DNA from: Membranipora membranacea
Taxonomy: Eukaryota; Bryozoa; Gymnolaemata; Cheilostomatida; Membraniporidae
Assembly (NCBI GenBank): GCA_914767715.1
Contig: OU612072.1
Location: 13,702,001 to 13,766,000, forward strand
Reading direction: 5' to 3'
DNA length: 64,000 bases
In this document: piece after piece, positions 23,467 through 33,900 of the stretch
How positions within the stretch are numbered: position 1 is the first letter of the stretch
Layout: each line of letters starts with the position of its first letter
Made by a program: the position numbers and the translations under genes
The notes under the pieces: model-generated
What the model saw: the letters and a program-made list of their open reading frames with translations, nothing else
Database searches by the model: none
What the model was told of the DNA's origin: nothing

Positions 23467-24115
23467 GTAACTCAATAAGTTTTGGGTTTTGATACATTAT
23501 ATCGGGATAATCTGGTTTTCTTATTTAATTTGTTAATTTCTGTTTCACTGACATACACAATTAATTTATTTTGGAGTTTGATTATAGTCTTTGCTAGGTG
23601 ATTTATTTCTGACTTCTTATGGAAAAATTCTTTGAAATGATTAAGGCAGTAAAAAATAAAATCCAAACTAAGTTATGTGGAATGCGGATTCTATTCTCGC
23701 ACATAAAACAGATCACCTAACCTCCTCTTATAAACTTAACAGCATTCTCCTCTTAATTATTTTATCTTGAACCAACCCATGCTTCATTTTGAAAGATTGC
23801 AAAAGACAGTGACCACCAATTATATAAAATAATTGTTTTAAATACACCCAGGAGATCCTCACGAGACCATCCCAATTTTAGACCGTTAAAAGCTTAAACT
23901 GCAAAAAGTGCATTTTAACTTTTTAATAAATTTAATTCAAATCAAAAGGCTGAGCCTTTTTAATTCAAACTACTGTCAGCATTTAAATATCATTGTTACT
24001 ACTAATGATACAGGAATGTAGAAATAGACATAACACAAACATGAAATTAACAACTTAAATAAAAAACCAGAGTATCCCTATATGATGTATCAAGACCCAA
24101 AACTTATTGAGTTAC

Positions 24116-24205
24116 CAGGTTTTGGGGAAGTCACAAGTCCCGTGCCTCTGTGATAGCGGCCAGAACACAGGCTAGGAGTATGAGAGCTGTTGTAGGAGTA
24201 TTCAT
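24116..24205 (-). pseudogene. Mirrored signal-peptide exon with 1-base deletion
   Basis: Minus-strand copy of the exon at 23376. One base is missing in the GGGAACTTG segment, which brings TGA in frame right after the signal peptide, so this copy cannot make the same protein. Confidence 0.65.
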
Positions 24206-24786
24206 GCTGCAAAGACATCGGAGAAAAAATGAAATGTCAAAAGAGTCCACAGTTTTGGTGATGACATGATGCTGGCTGGGTGCATTGAGTAAAGTAACAG
24301 GGATTTGAATAAAAATTTAGCCACTAGCTGGTAGGCACACTGACATCGAGTCTAACTAGTATGAGTACCTAACAAGAATCCGCCCCAGATTACTGAAAAT
24401 TACTGCTGGTCGTCACATCAAATTCCTACTGATGGTACTCGTGCTAAGTGAATTAATTCACTCTCTATCAATCAGAGTTATATACATGCAACAGTAGATC
24501 AAGTGATTACCATGGTAAGGAGGTGTTTTGGCACACACTGAATAGGAGGTACTTTGGGCCATCTACAGAGATAGTGTCTCGGCACAAACAGCACTCAGTT
24601 GTTACCCTGACTGCTCCTCTTTGGCAAAATTGTTGACAGTAAGGCATTTTTTTGACACAACATCTTGAGTTATATCATGTTATACATTATAATATCAGTT
24701 AAGCCTTTGTAAACAATAAATGTATAATTTGTATCTATACACGCTTAGTGGAGGTTATTAAACTTACATAAGTGTGGATCAGGAGT

Positions 24787-24920
24787 CAAGAGTGGTCTAA
24801 TGGTTAAGGGTGCTGGTTTGTGATCTTTGAGGTCCAGGTTCAATTTTCCGCGCCAGCAGTCATTTCTGATTTGGTACTGGCACGCCACTCATCCTAGCCA
24901 GGTCATTCTGTATGGCAACC
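24787..24920 (+). repeat. tRNA-like SINE of a second type
   Basis: AGTGGTCTAATGGTTAAGGG (A-box-like) and GGTCCAGGTTCAATTTTCC (B-box-like) with tRNA-like spacing, then TTCTGTATGGCAACCCCAA. No matching acceptor stem, so a SINE head rather than a functional tRNA. Confidence 0.5.
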
Positions 24921-24990
24921 CCAATATGCTTTAAAACATGGCACACTTAATCATTATTGAAGAAAAAGCAGAAATTCAAATGTGTAATAA

Positions 24991-25446
24991 CTAAATATAC
25001 ATATCCCTCCTTTGTACATAACCAATTATTAATAACCCAGTATACTCTTTGTGAGATGAAGTTATGAGTAGTCTCCTCTCGTCAAAAAAGCAGATAGCTA
25101 CCATGAACAATATAATTAATTCGATCGCAAATTTTAGTAACCAATGAGAAAGCTTGGCAGCTATATCCTGACCCTGATAAAAATATACTGTTTGAAGTGC
25201 ACTGTGATCTGTGGCGAGTATGAATTTGTTGCCGATCAGATACTTTGCAAATTTCTGCAATCCAAACATGATGCTGAGAGCTTCTCTGTGTGTCCGGGTG
25301 AGCTTGAATTCTGCATCTGGTAGTGTGCTACAGGCGTAGGCTATCAGTGTTTCTGAACCATATTCTACTCTACGTGAAATGACGGCCCCAGCACTGTAGG
25401 GACTTGCATCACACTCAATCACTAGCTGTTTTCTAGAGTCAAACAT
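24991..25446 (-). pseudogene. Decayed Ty3/gypsy RNase H fragment
   Basis: An open frame of about 110 meaningful residues matches the gypsy RNase H domain: LVIECDASPYSAGAVISR, YACSTLPDAEFKLTRTHREA and KFILATDHSALQTVYF, where the Asp and Glu positions are recognisable. The reverse transcriptase before it and the integrase after it are absent, and the last part of the frame no longer resembles the family. It is a different, older lineage than the element at 7.2-15.6 kb. Confidence 0.85.
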
Positions 25447-25599
25447 GGTGAGTAGTGCCTGGGCTCACAAATCTCCTTCAGATTGAAAAAAGCTTGCGTG
25501 GCACTCTTTCGCCTATGGTTGCATTTGATGGTTTGGACAACTAAGAACAATTAATGAGATGTATGAAACTTGAATTAGGTAAGAGTAAATATTTTTAGA

Positions 25600-25835
25600 A
25601 GGAGGTAGCTCAGTTGGTTAGAGCAAGGAGTCTTTAACTCCTTGGTTTGAGCGCCTGCCCTCTAAAGCACAAGCGTTGTAAGTCTTTGATTCGAATCCCT
25701 CTGCAGTCTACCGACTACTGGTCTCAATCGACACCCCAGGTATGCGCCGACCTAAGAGCAACATGGCGCCGAATACGGCGGCCACGCTCTTAAGGCACTG
25801 TTTTTTCTCAGTCTTCTAACAGAGACAGACTTGCG
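25600..25835 (+). repeat. tRNA-derived SINE
   Basis: Head GGAGGTAGCTCAGTTGGTTA, B box GATTCGAATCC, body CAATCGACACCCCAGGTATG and CATGGCGCCGAATACGGCGG, ending near TCTTCTAACAGAGACAG. The head contains an extra internal segment (GGAGTCTTTAACTCC hairpin). Confidence 0.75.
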
Positions 25836-26484
25836 ATGTTAACTGTTTAGTGCCTTTAAACTGATTAAATGATAAAATATTTGGATTTTAGAGCTAAGAA
25901 ACTGATGTGAATGGTAAGTAACCAAGTTTGGTGTTGCAAGTGGAGATGGAACTCTATTAATTGTTACACCAAAATCTTTGGTGAGCCAAACAAAAGATGA
26001 ACTAGATGGCTTTCATTGCCCCTATTTAGGCGTATTCATTTGTCCCACCTCAGGCCACTGAATTCTCCAAAGCCTAAATGCGTTCTCCCCATTTCAGGGC
26101 TTGAGAATTCACTGCAAAGCTTCTCCTTGGCTAATCATTACAGGGCTGTTATGGAAAAATCCTTGAGGGCGCATAGTAACACCAGGTGTTGTGACATACG
26201 GTGTCCATGTGATCTGAAGGTACATGGCAAATCTAAATCATAAATGGGCTGATTCTCACATGGGATACTCGATCATAGTGGCTAAGGCCATTTTATTCTG
26301 CTTTCTAGGGGAGGTAGATCCCCTGTCAACTGTCAACTACTGGTTAAAAAATTTCTGCTGCATACCATAATGGACAGTAGTTATCTTCTTGTTTGACAAC
26401 TGGGGACTACTCCTAATTCAACCTATAAGAGTGTACTCTGGATAATTAACTGATTGATAATCTCTCACTACAATATTCTAGTGA

Positions 26485-26615
26485 TTAATAAAAAGAGGAA
26501 GGATTATGCTTGCGCAGGTGACTTCCTACATCATCTTCAATCTCATCAATGAAGTGTGCCATGTCTTTAGATTTTTTGTTTTTGGATAGCCTCTCAAAGA
26601 GCAGCATAAGCTCAT
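26485..26615 (-). CDS. Possible terminal coding exon of an unidentified gene
   Basis: Behind a good acceptor (CACTTCTCTGATTGGTGTAG) a phase-1 frame of 43 codons reads DELMLLFERLSKNKKSKD then MAHFIDEIEDDVGSHLRK and ends at TAA. It is amphipathic and helix-like. I find no matching upstream exon between it and the transposon at 27957, so it may be a leftover exon or chance. Confidence 0.3.
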
Positions 26616-27956
26616 CTACACCAATCAGAGAAGTGATCGTATCATATAAAACAACTCATGCAATAGTGTGCACACCACTGCACAACACACAGGCCTTGAA
26701 CCATGAATCATGCACTGTCTAGAGGCCTTCTATAGTAGGAGGTTCTAATGATCAGCCCAAGTAGCATGAAGGCACCCCCTGTGTGTAAGGAGTATCCCAT
26801 TCCTTACCTTTCATCTCTCAGTGCATATTGTCATTTCAGTTTTTTGACACAATTGTTGGGTTTAGGCCAGGGGGCTGCCAACACTTCTTCACTTCACTTC
26901 ATGATTGGCAGACCCATCCCTCTCATAGCCAAACCAGTACAGGGAGGTCTACTTTCCATTAACTCATTGGTGCAATGTCACATGCAGGGAATCAAAGCAC
27001 CCGCCCCTTGTGACACACTCCAGTACTGAAATTCACCACATCGAGAATTGTCCTCTCTACTTCCCAAGCCATTTTATTGCAACTGATAATACATTTATCT
27101 CAGTTATGAGACGAATTCTCTTGCAGGCTATTATCAAGTATTTATTGTGGCTTGCTCGCATAAAGCAAATATTCTGATGGTACTGATGAGTGAGCATCAC
27201 ACGAGAGAAACAGGATGCTATTGCTTCTCTGGTTACTGTAGACGACACTCCCATTGGCATCCTAATGAGGCATACTGCTGGTATTTAATCTGCCATACAA
27301 TTTAGCTGCAGGTGTTGCTCGACCCAATAAAATCTGTCAGAAACACATTTCAGACTTATGGCATACTCTCTGCATATTGCTGTAGCTGGTGTGCCTAAAC
27401 ACATGATCCAAAGCTGGTCTCCTTCCCACAACCAACCAGATAAAAAACCCAAATATCTAAAATATTCTAATACATGTGCACTAAGGCTGGTTCATAAGCA
27501 CTGGTAGGGGTTTTGTCGAAGGATGGCGGGTAGGTAGCGTCGGTGGTTTGGGTTCCCCTGGTTATCTGGATGAACCAGGGTGGTTTCTGTCTTCTTCAAT
27601 CTGTTGGTCGCCGCTCTAGTCTTGGCTCTCATGCCTAGACAAACAGACCCAACGGCTGCGTTTTTTTTGTTATCATTATTGAAATAATTTTTTCCATTCT
27701 CAATAAGTTATCATTGCAAAGACCTAATACACAACAAAATGTTCTCCTAAAACTTTGCTGGCTAAGCTTAAGTCTAACAGACTATTCTTTCGAGCTGACC
27801 GCAAACTTAAAAGAAATAGGCTCAATAGTATACAATATTACTCTGGCCTGGCCATAGTTTTGGCAAATTGATTACTCAATCCAGCCCACACAGTCCCAGA
27901 GGTTTTAAAAGAGAAGAAGAGAATATCATTTGTTTCATTTTGGCATGATAATTTAA

Positions 27957-28324
27957 ACCGACTGTTCACTTTTGGACAGTCGGAACTTTTCTAATTACCC
28001 AAAAAGTTTCTGTCTGCTGGGTCAATTCAGGTGAGCATCCCTTCAATAAAGCTTCAATGTATTAAAAAATCCAATAATAATAAGACTTATCTGTCCAGAG
28101 GCAAAGAGAGAGCAATCTGAAAAAGGGGTTATTTTGTCACTCTTTTGTGGAGTTGCCTCCTCTTTTGACACTATTTTGCCACAATTCCACTTTTTTGTTA
28201 TCCACTTTTGCACATGTTCCTTGTTTTTCTCTTTCTATATTATTGCACATGCGCAGTTGTATTACTGAAAAACTTCTCCTGTCAAAACAATATACTGAAA
28301 AAGTTTATTTCTGCATGCTGCTGT
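27957..28324 (+). repeat. Left terminal inverted repeat (368 bp)
   Basis: Starts ACCGACTGTTCACTTTTGG. The first 26 bases form their own hairpin (CCGACTGT ... ACAGTCGG). The inner part carries the promoter side of the ballast gene, whose ATG is 53 bp further in. Pairs with 37383-37750. Confidence 0.95.
28240..28258 (+). promoter_or_regulatory. NRF1-like motif inside TIR
   Basis: TTGCACATGCGCAGTTG resembles the NRF1 core GCGCATGCGC with one change. It lies about 120 bp upstream of the ballast-gene ATG; the mirror copy in the right repeat (about 37449-37467) stands at the same place relative to the transposase ATG. Use as promoter is inferred. Confidence 0.35.
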
Positions 28325-28376
28325 TAAATTACTCTAAACTGTTCCTATACTTCTACAATAACTTGATAAATATACA

Positions 28377-29216
28377 ATGGCAAACCGTAGGCCAACTCCT
28401 TATGCCTTTGCACCAACAAAGGATGGGAGAAAGCTTCCATGGGAACTAGGAAGACCTGGTGAGATGAACATTCCTACAGTGCCAAGTGATAGTGATTCAC
28501 ATAGCCACAGTGCTCAGTCCTCTGCAAGTCCCACTCCCCAGAGACCAGTTAGGTTTGAACAATGGTTAGCCCAACGAGAATTTGAGGAGCCAGTTGTACC
28601 AGCCCCAGCAGATGATGTAGCACCACCATCACCGCCACCCCCACAAAGGAGGAGACGCCAGCAGTGTACTTGTGGTGAATGCCCAGCAGAGATGCCAACC
28701 AGAATCGAGATGAAGTGTTGCATGGAAGAGGATTTAACTGCTACACACATTGAGGATTACAATGAGGGTGTGTGCCTCTATAACTGCGAAGAGATAAGGC
28801 ACCTCTTCAATCGCACCTCATTGAGAATTGTCTGGCTGGCTCAGAGGCAATACCTGTGCTACAGGGGTGAAGACCTGAACTTCAGGCACATGGAGACCAA
28901 AAACTTTAGGTATCACGCCTATAGGAGTTATGCACTATATATACACGGACTACTTGGAAAATTTAATAGGAAGGTTATTCCGGCTTGTTTGGTCAAACGG
29001 ATTCGGGATATGTACCCGTCAGATGGAGGATACACAGGATACATTCATGTGGACCCAAACTCGGGCGAAGTAGTACCTCATGACGAGTTAGAGCAGTTGC
29101 AAGTAGAACTTGCCGGTGAGTTGGTGACCCTGTTATGCGGACCTTTTGACCATCATGCAGGCATTAGCATATTCTGTGATGTATTCTACAATGATATGCT
29201 ATTGAAGATTATGTGA
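28377..29216 (+). CDS. P2X7 intracellular (ballast) domain-like protein, 279 aa, transposon cargo
   Basis: A single-exon frame from ATG to TGA. Residues 1-95 are low complexity, rich in Pro, Ser and Arg (PPPPQRRRRQQC). From about residue 96 a cysteine/histidine-rich domain follows: CTCGEC, CC, C in GVCLYNCEE, then FRYHAYRSYALYIHG and KVIPACLVKRIRDMYP, GGYTGY. This matches the C-terminal cytoplasmic domain of vertebrate P2X7 receptors, which binds zinc and guanine nucleotide in the known structure, in cysteine spacing and in the R-x-x-Y-R-Y and IP-x-C-x-x-x-x-IR-x-x-x-P pattern. There is no channel part and no membrane helix. About 50 acidic residues follow. Its role for the transposon is unknown. 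Confidence 0.85.
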   Translation: MANRRPTPYAFAPTKDGRKLPWELGRPGEMNIPTVPSDSDSHSHSAQSSASPTPQRPVRFEQWLAQREFEEPVVPAPADDVAPPSPPPPQRRRRQQCTCGECPAEMPTRIEMKCCMEEDLTATHIEDYNEGVCLYNCEEIRHLFNRTSLRIVWLAQRQYLCYRGEDLNFRHMETKNFRYHAYRSYALYIHGLLGKFNRKVIPACLVKRIRDMYPSDGGYTGYIHVDPNSGEVVPHDELEQLQVELAGELVTLLCGPFDHHAGISIFCDVFYNDMLLKIM

Positions 29217-30943
29217 AATATAAACTACCGAGTGTAAGACTGCCACTCTTACGAGTTTAAGACTGTCACTCTTACTGCCTTGTTTTCATTACCATCAGTT
29301 ATCAGTATCAATCATGAAAACACAAGCTATCAAGTCTTTGCTATCTCACTTATACTTGCCATAAATTTTATGAAACAAGACCAGCCTTGCACAAACTTTG
29401 TGATATTAAAAGAATTATGTAGGCGCTATTTGAGTGAGATGGTGAAATTTCTGTGTCACCTAGAGGTATAAAGCATGAGTAGTGTATGTTGACATGACAA
29501 ATACAGCTGATGACTGTCATCCTCCATACAAAAATGTAACTTCATTGTCTGTGGCAGGATGACTAAAGTCGTAATATTGACATATTATTATGGCGAAACA
29601 TTTTATCAATTGGCTTCAACTGCAAACCAACTGATGATTGTATTTATTTCCGATTCTTGTATTGCAGATATGGAATAATCTAATCACACATGTATGATAC
29701 GTAAGCTGGTGGAAATTCAACAAGGTAAGCATCCTCATGATTGTGCAACTTGACAGAAATTGTATGTAGGGCTAACCGCTCCCCCCCCCCTCAACCTCCT
29801 AAAGTATGAAACATGTATGAAAAAACATGACAAGCATCTAGCCCATCAAGCCAAAAATCATTCAGCAAGTTTTGTTGAAATGTTTACCTCAATGCAAAGC
29901 ATCATCATTGTGGTACGAATAGTGTTATACCATAGCAATAAAGAAGAGTACTCATGCTGCAGTGACCAATAGAGTCATAGACATATCACAGGTACATGAA
30001 CTCTGTTGTTTTGTGATGATAATGTTAGGTTTCCCCACAATGAATATCAATCTTTTAGCTGAGGTATTGCATAGGTTAATTGAAACTTTGGAAAATTGGC
30101 TGCTGAAATCTGGCTATATACTTTTGACCGCATCCCAACTGCAACCACCCTTTGTTGAATTTTGGAATGGTGTTGACAAAATATAACAATTGTGTCTCTG
30201 CTCACTTTACAGCAATCATATACAGTTCAACCCGGATACAGAAATATTCATACTCAACGAGGTCTACTCGTACAACTAATACACATGACATCACCTGGCG
30301 AGATCAAAGACTGATATCATCTCGAACCTCAGGAGGATGGTACCCATATACACTTATAACTGGCAAATTTGCTCTTGAGGTCGAGTTCATTGGTGTAATT
30401 TATAGACTGATCAGTAATACTACAATCCACAAGCACTATTCATTATTCAAAACTATTTTTGACTGGAACATGTATTTTCTATCGTGTGTAGTGTCATACA
30501 GTTTTATAAATAATTCTTATACTCAAGATAACGCATAAAAAAACAAATTGAGTGGTCAAATTATATAAATATCACTAATTCTCCACTGAGACAGCACAGC
30601 GGGGAATTTTGTTCTTGTATTGCACAATAGATGGCTATGTATGAAACCGAAATATTTTAGTATTTTAAAAGCACACGTGATACGCAGCTATATATGAAAC
30701 AATAATTTTATATTTCTTGTTACTATTCTATGTACACTAAGTAATAAATGGCTATACATACACAGCTATATTATGAAATAATAACTTCAGCTATCCAGTA
30801 ATAAGATTCAGAATGACTATAGTCAACTATACTTGTACGCCAACACAATTCTTGGAACACGCTTAGACTTATATTATAAGAAAGATATAATCGCCTATTA
30901 GTCTGTGAATGAGTAAAACTTTATGTCTAGAGTATAATTGTTT
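29217..30943. other. Internal spacer of the transposon between the two convergent genes
   Basis: Holds the 3' ends of both genes. Open frames such as 30152-30538 (+) show no recognised domain, and no third gene can be supported. A C-run lies at about 29782-29791. Confidence 0.4.
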
Positions 30944-33900
30944 TTAAAATCGCCTATATTTCAAATGATCCTTTACGGCAGTATCAAAATCAGGTTTTTC
31001 GACCTCTTTACTGAGACGAGCTCCACGATTCTGGAAACAACAAAAACAACAAGTTCAATATATTATTATTATCATTTTGTGGCAAAGCTCCAGTGAAATG
31101 TTTCAGCATAGAGTTCAGATCATATGTTATCATTGACAATGCATTGTGGGATATCATATGTTGAGTAGCTGACATGTAAACATTTTTCACTCCTAAAACA
31201 GACATTATGAAGCTCAGTGTGGGCATTTCATAGCATTTACAGGTTAGGTATGAGGATAGTTCATTCATATACTTACCGGTAGCATAGGGTTGGGTGGTGT
31301 AGTGTGGACAGCGTCAGCCAGGATATCTTTTAGTAGGTAAGATCTGAATTTGTACGTCTTAGGCTCATAAACAGCTCTTAAACGCCAGCTTTTTGATGAT
31401 TTCGTCCAAACCATTCGTAGTTTAGGAGTAATACCATCTTGTTCTGAAAATATATGAAATAGAATTTTTTGAGTTTATGAAAGACAAATCAGATCATGAC
31501 CCAATAAACCAATTCAATTTTTTTGATCAACCAATTGATAGAAATCATGGGGACCCTACAATACTGGCCCCAATCCATGTCCATAACCTCAAAAAGTTCT
31601 GCAATGCTGAGTTTCCGAAAGTGAAATATTTAATTAGCCACCCTTCAGAAATTGTCCTCCCACTCACGTCTATAGAGATAGGGGAATATGACTCATTTTC
31701 TATGTAACTGTCCTCCCACGTCAAATTGAATTTCATAGGCAGATGTTAATACATTACAGCACTACTTCTCACCTAGTACGGGTCTACGAGAGCAGTTCTC
31801 GTTGTGATCCATCACGGCTAGCTGAATTCTGGCATTGTAGCTCGAGGGGTCATAATCAACACGCTTGCTCACGTAAGCTAGGAACATAGAGTGCAGCACT
31901 TCCAGTCGGCCAGTGTGCACACCATGAGTACATAGGCTCAGCTGATCCATGAAAGCCTTCGATCGTAGGTGCTCTACTAGAACTTTATGGGCAGGATCTC
32001 CGGCCTGTAAAAACTGCACCTGTCTCTCCTCATTTCTACAAAAGCGAATAGTAGTAATTAGTAGTAATAGTGATAAGATAATACCATAAAATCTAGGTGA
32101 TGAAACTAAACAAAGGTTTGGCTGAGTGTTAGACATGAGAAATCCTATCACAATATTCTGTGAGAGATGACTTACTCTGTGATTGCTTCGTGTCGACATT
32201 CTTTAAACTTCTCATGTCCAGGGAAAAAATCATGCCGGTTTACTGTGTGATGGCCCATACTGAGAACCATCTCTCGGAGAAGCTGCGGGTCTTCATCACA
32301 ACTGGCAGCGCTCCACCAAACATGGTTGGTTAGATGCTGTAGCCACGCGAGCAGTGGTTTTTGTAACTACAAGCAAATTTTATATCGTTATGAACTGAGG
32401 CAATGACAACAATCGCAAATGCAATGGGAAGTTGCTTTATACATCTCAAGTAAGTAACTCTTGTGTTATCTATCATATCAACGATGGGTGTGATGAGAAC
32501 AAAATTGTAATTTGAAATTAGGCTTATGGCCCTGTCAGTCAATTATTAACATGTACAACCTATTACAAGGACGAAGTTTAGAAAAATGTTAGGGGAGGCA
32601 AAACTCAGAGGCGAATCCAAAGCAACACCAGTAGGGGTGGTGTAAGCTCCCCTGCAAGCAATTTAAAGCTTATAATTAGCAAATGGAAATCTCCGAGGAG
32701 CTGATTCTGACATGGATTATCCAATTATTGTGTTTTTAGGCCACTGTATTTAGCATTCTAGGGGAGGCAGTGCCTCCCTGCCTCCCCTAAAACTACGGGC
32801 CTGCATTATTTATTTGACGATTCTCAAGCCAACTTGTGAATGTGCTTTAATTGAATACTCACCACAGATTTCGCCTTCTTGGCAAGGTTTTTGGCAAGAT
32901 TTTTGCAGATGTGCCAAATATCCAAACCGTGCTTGACAGCATCTTGTAGTCTCATGAATGCCCGTATCGAGGTGTTTCCATCTGTAGTTATGGAACGGAC
33001 ATTGAAAATAGATGTAGCTGCTTCAAAGACAGCAACAAATGCTTCTTTCTCGCTTGCCACTGCTGATGTACGCGTAGCTGTCTCCAAAGTGAGATTATGG
33101 GTGACTTTACCACTATCCTGAAGGAATAAAAATATACATGTATGGTTGCTAACTTTATATGAACTTGTGCATAATATTTGATATTTGCGCAGCTCAAGCA
33201 AGGCTGAAGACAGAAGAAGAAACCATGACATATGTTGTGGATGTATTGGTCACATTTGCTGAGACATTACATTTCTCTAAACTGAACTCTGGCTATAAAT
33301 ATCACAGTCCGTACATCAATATGAATGATATAAGATAAATTATAACACCCATAAAAACTATCAAAACTATAATCTCAGAGTTATTTATGGTGTATGATAG
33401 CAGTAACGCCTGAAAATGAACCAGCCCACAATTATTTCGTTTCAGAATTGGGGGTGTGAATAATTAGGCAACATTGTTCTAAGAGTAACATTTTTTCACT
33501 TACTGCATCCATAAGTGTGTATGTACAATAACGTGCAGAGTGACCCGGACTGTCATAGCGTCCATCTCCGGCTAGATTTACAGGCTCACCTAGACAAGTA
33601 AGTTAATAAAAGTTGATCGAGTGGCATGTAGTATGTAGTTGCACCATACCTTACATACAAATAATAATGTTGTTTGCGACTGTCATGACAAACAACAAGT
33701 AATGGCCAGCTTGTGCCAGATGACTTAATGTTAGCTAGAACTAAATTTTGGCTAGCAGAGTTGGGAGGCTATATCAAGTCACGAGAGTGGGTAAATGATA
33801 TTTAGCAATGAAATTTATCCAACTAAAACAGTGTGAAATCGAAAATTTTTTCCCATGCCAAGACGAATCACAAAGTATACACGTCAGCTCAGCATTCATC

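Larger units (their letters stand above)
23332..24249. repeat. Inverted duplication with two head-to-head signal-peptide exons
   Basis: Arms 23332-23546 (+) and 24035-24249 (-), about 215 bp each, nearly identical, separated by about 490 bp. Each arm carries splice acceptor, ATG and a signal-peptide exon of the WAP-gene type. Divergence is limited to a handful of substitutions and small gaps. Confidence 0.85.

Noticed and set aside
27492-27632. 46-codon minus-strand frame (MRAKTRAATNRLKKTETT start)
   Set aside because: Looks protein-like but is short, lacks convincing splice partners and has no known family.
28147-28449. Open frame duplicated at 37339-37560 on the other strand
   Set aside because: The match is the inverted terminal repeat itself, not two genes.
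28377-29216. Ballast-domain gene as a host P2X7 receptor
   Set aside because: There are no membrane segments or channel domain, and the gene lies wholly within the TIRs.
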